Source of the DNA: an uncultured Clostridia bacterium | Lineage (GTDB): Bacteria; Bacillota; Clostridia; Christensenellales; Aristaeellaceae | DNA length: 6,916 nt | Direction of reading: 5' to 3' | NCBI GenBank assembly: GCA_946042585.1 | Contig: CAMGDO010000047.1 | Span: forward strand, 1 to 6,916 | Shown here: piece after piece, positions 5,907 through 6,916 of the stretch | Position numbering within the stretch: the stretch's first letter is position 1 | Layout of the letters: each line of letters opens with the position of its first letter | Made by a program: the position numbers and the translations under genes | Notes under the pieces: generated by a model | Told to the model about the DNA's origin: nothing | The model's input: only the letters and a program-made list of their open reading frames with translations | Database searches by the model: none

Positions 5907-6916
5907 TTACTTTTCGTAAACACCCTTGACCAGCAGATCCGTCATGCCGGAGTAGAGATAATCATCGGTGAAGGTGGAGGCGGGAATCAGGTTGCCCTGA
6001 TTGTCATACACATCCTGCTGATACACATCCCATTCGCCGGCGACCATCTTGTCCCACACGACCTGGATGGCTTCCTCGGTGCCCTCGGCAATGTTCTTGC
6101 TGTAGGGCGTCATGTACAGGGTGCCGTCCGCCACGTCGCCATAGATCAGGCCGCCGCAGAAGGTGCCGTCGATAATGGTCTTCATCACGGTGGTGTAGAT
6201 GGCGCCCCAGTTCATGCACACGGCGAACAGATGCGCGTCGGGAGCAAACTCGGTCATGTCGGCGTCAGAGCCCAGGCCCCACACGCCGCGCGCCTGCGCA
6301 GCCACCTGCGGGCCGGTGGTGTTCACATACTGACCCAGCACGTCGCAGCCCAGGTCGATCAGGGCGTTGGCAGCAGCGGATTCGCCGGCAGGATCATACC
6401 AGCTGTTGGTGTACTTGACATACACTTCGATATCGGGGTTGATGCTCTGGGCGCCCAGCGCGAAAGCGTTCAGGGAGACGTTGTTTTCAGCGTTCTTGAA
6501 GGCGGCCACATAGCCCAGCTTGCCGGTCTGGCTGCGCAGCGCGGCAGCGATGCCCTGCAGATAGCGGGTCTGATAGTTGCGGGCGTTGAAACGGCAGAAG
6601 TTGGTGTCGTTGCTCAGCAGACCGCTGTAATGGCAGAAATACACATCCGGATAGCGGGTGGCCGCTTCCATCATGTAGGTCTGGAAGCCCCAGCTGTTGC
6701 CGATGATCACGTTGCACTCGTTGGCCACCAGCTCGTTGATGGCGTCGGAGCAATGGTTGTCATCCGCCACGTTTTCCAGAAGGATGATCTGATCTTCGCT
6801 GATGCCGAAGACCTTGGCCATTTCCTGCAGACCCACCATGTGGCTGTAGTTGAAGCCCATGTCGCTGGTATCGCCAATCAGAATGGCGCCGATCTTCAGA
6901 TCAGCGGGCGCGATGC
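5907..6916 (-). CDS. BMP/PnrA-family ABC substrate-binding protein (5' end outside window)
   Basis: Extracellular ligand-binding lipoprotein that delivers substrate to the importer encoded downstream. The reading frame is open to the right edge. The visible 335 residues start just before the first beta strand (LKIGAILIGDTSDMGFNYSH), so only the signal peptide, lipobox and a short linker should be missing. An internal ATG at 6860 is inside the conserved core and is not the start. BMP-family marks, in visible numbering, include IIGNSWGF near 70-77, NYQTRYLQGIAAAL at 113-126, GKLGYVAAF near 131-139, the stretch from ALGAQSINPD to NSWYDP near 152-175, LGCDVLGQ near 188-195, and CMNWGAIYT near 233-241. 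The known family binds purine nucleosides (PnrA, NupN-type), though some members bind other ligands. Seven cysteines are present, many for an exported protein. The TAA stop is followed after 12 bases by a strong hairpin. Family is secure; ligand is inferred. Confidence 0.93.
   Translation of the reverse strand, partial: IAPADLKIGAILIGDTSDMGFNYSHMVGLQEMAKVFGISEDQIILLENVADDNHCSDAINELVANECNVIIGNSWGFQTYMMEAATRYPDVYFCHYSGLLSNDTNFCRFNARNYQTRYLQGIAAALRSQTGKLGYVAAFKNAENNVSLNAFALGAQSINPDIEVYVKYTNSWYDPAGESAAANALIDLGCDVLGQYVNTTGPQVAAQARGVWGLGSDADMTEFAPDAHLFAVCMNWGAIYTTVMKTIIDGTFCGGLIYGDVADGTLYMTPYSKNIAEGTEEAIQVVWDKMVAGEWDVYQQDVYDNQGNLIPASTFTDDYLYSGMTDLLVKGVYEK

Overview
The window is GC-rich, roughly 60 % by eye. 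It is almost completely filled by one operon read entirely on the minus strand, from the right edge of the window towards the left. Strong AGGAGG-type ribosome sites, a lipoprotein-type BMP binding protein, and cysteine-containing exported and membrane proteins suggest an anaerobic Bacillota, probably a GC-rich Clostridia-type gut bacterium. This assignment is inference only; there is no rRNA or other phylogenetic marker here.

Layout in transcription order: (1) 6916-5907, a BMP/PnrA-family substrate-binding protein whose 5' end, with signal peptide and lipobox, lies outside the window. (2) An 89-base gap holding a strong hairpin with a GAAA tetraloop and a U-rich tail, best read as a leaky intrinsic terminator or a 3'-end stabiliser. 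(3) 5817-4039, a full-length adenine-deaminase-family enzyme. (4) 4039-2519, a double-domain sugar/nucleoside-type ABC ATPase. (5) 2522-1011, a first permease carrying an extra N-terminal block of about four membrane segments. (6) 1014-25, a second, shorter permease. Genes 3 to 6 overlap by 1, 4 and 4 bases, so they are almost certainly co-translated. Positions 1-24 are downstream of the last stop and too short to interpret.

How the genes fit together: the binding protein captures a purine-like ligand at the outer face. The two unlike permeases form the channel, the ATPase powers import, and the deaminase converts imported adenine (or a close 6-aminopurine) to hypoxanthine plus ammonia for salvage or as a nitrogen source. 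The transporter parts match the NupNOPQ/PnrA-type nucleoside importers. Placing a deaminase inside the transporter operon is the best clue to the substrate.

Most of the window is recognisable biology. The points that stand out are the N-terminal membrane extension of the first permease, altered active-site neighbourhood residues in the deaminase, the structured hairpin separating the binding-protein gene from the rest, and atypical signature residues in the ATPase. I found no mobile element, CRISPR array, tRNA, rRNA or clearly novel multi-gene system.
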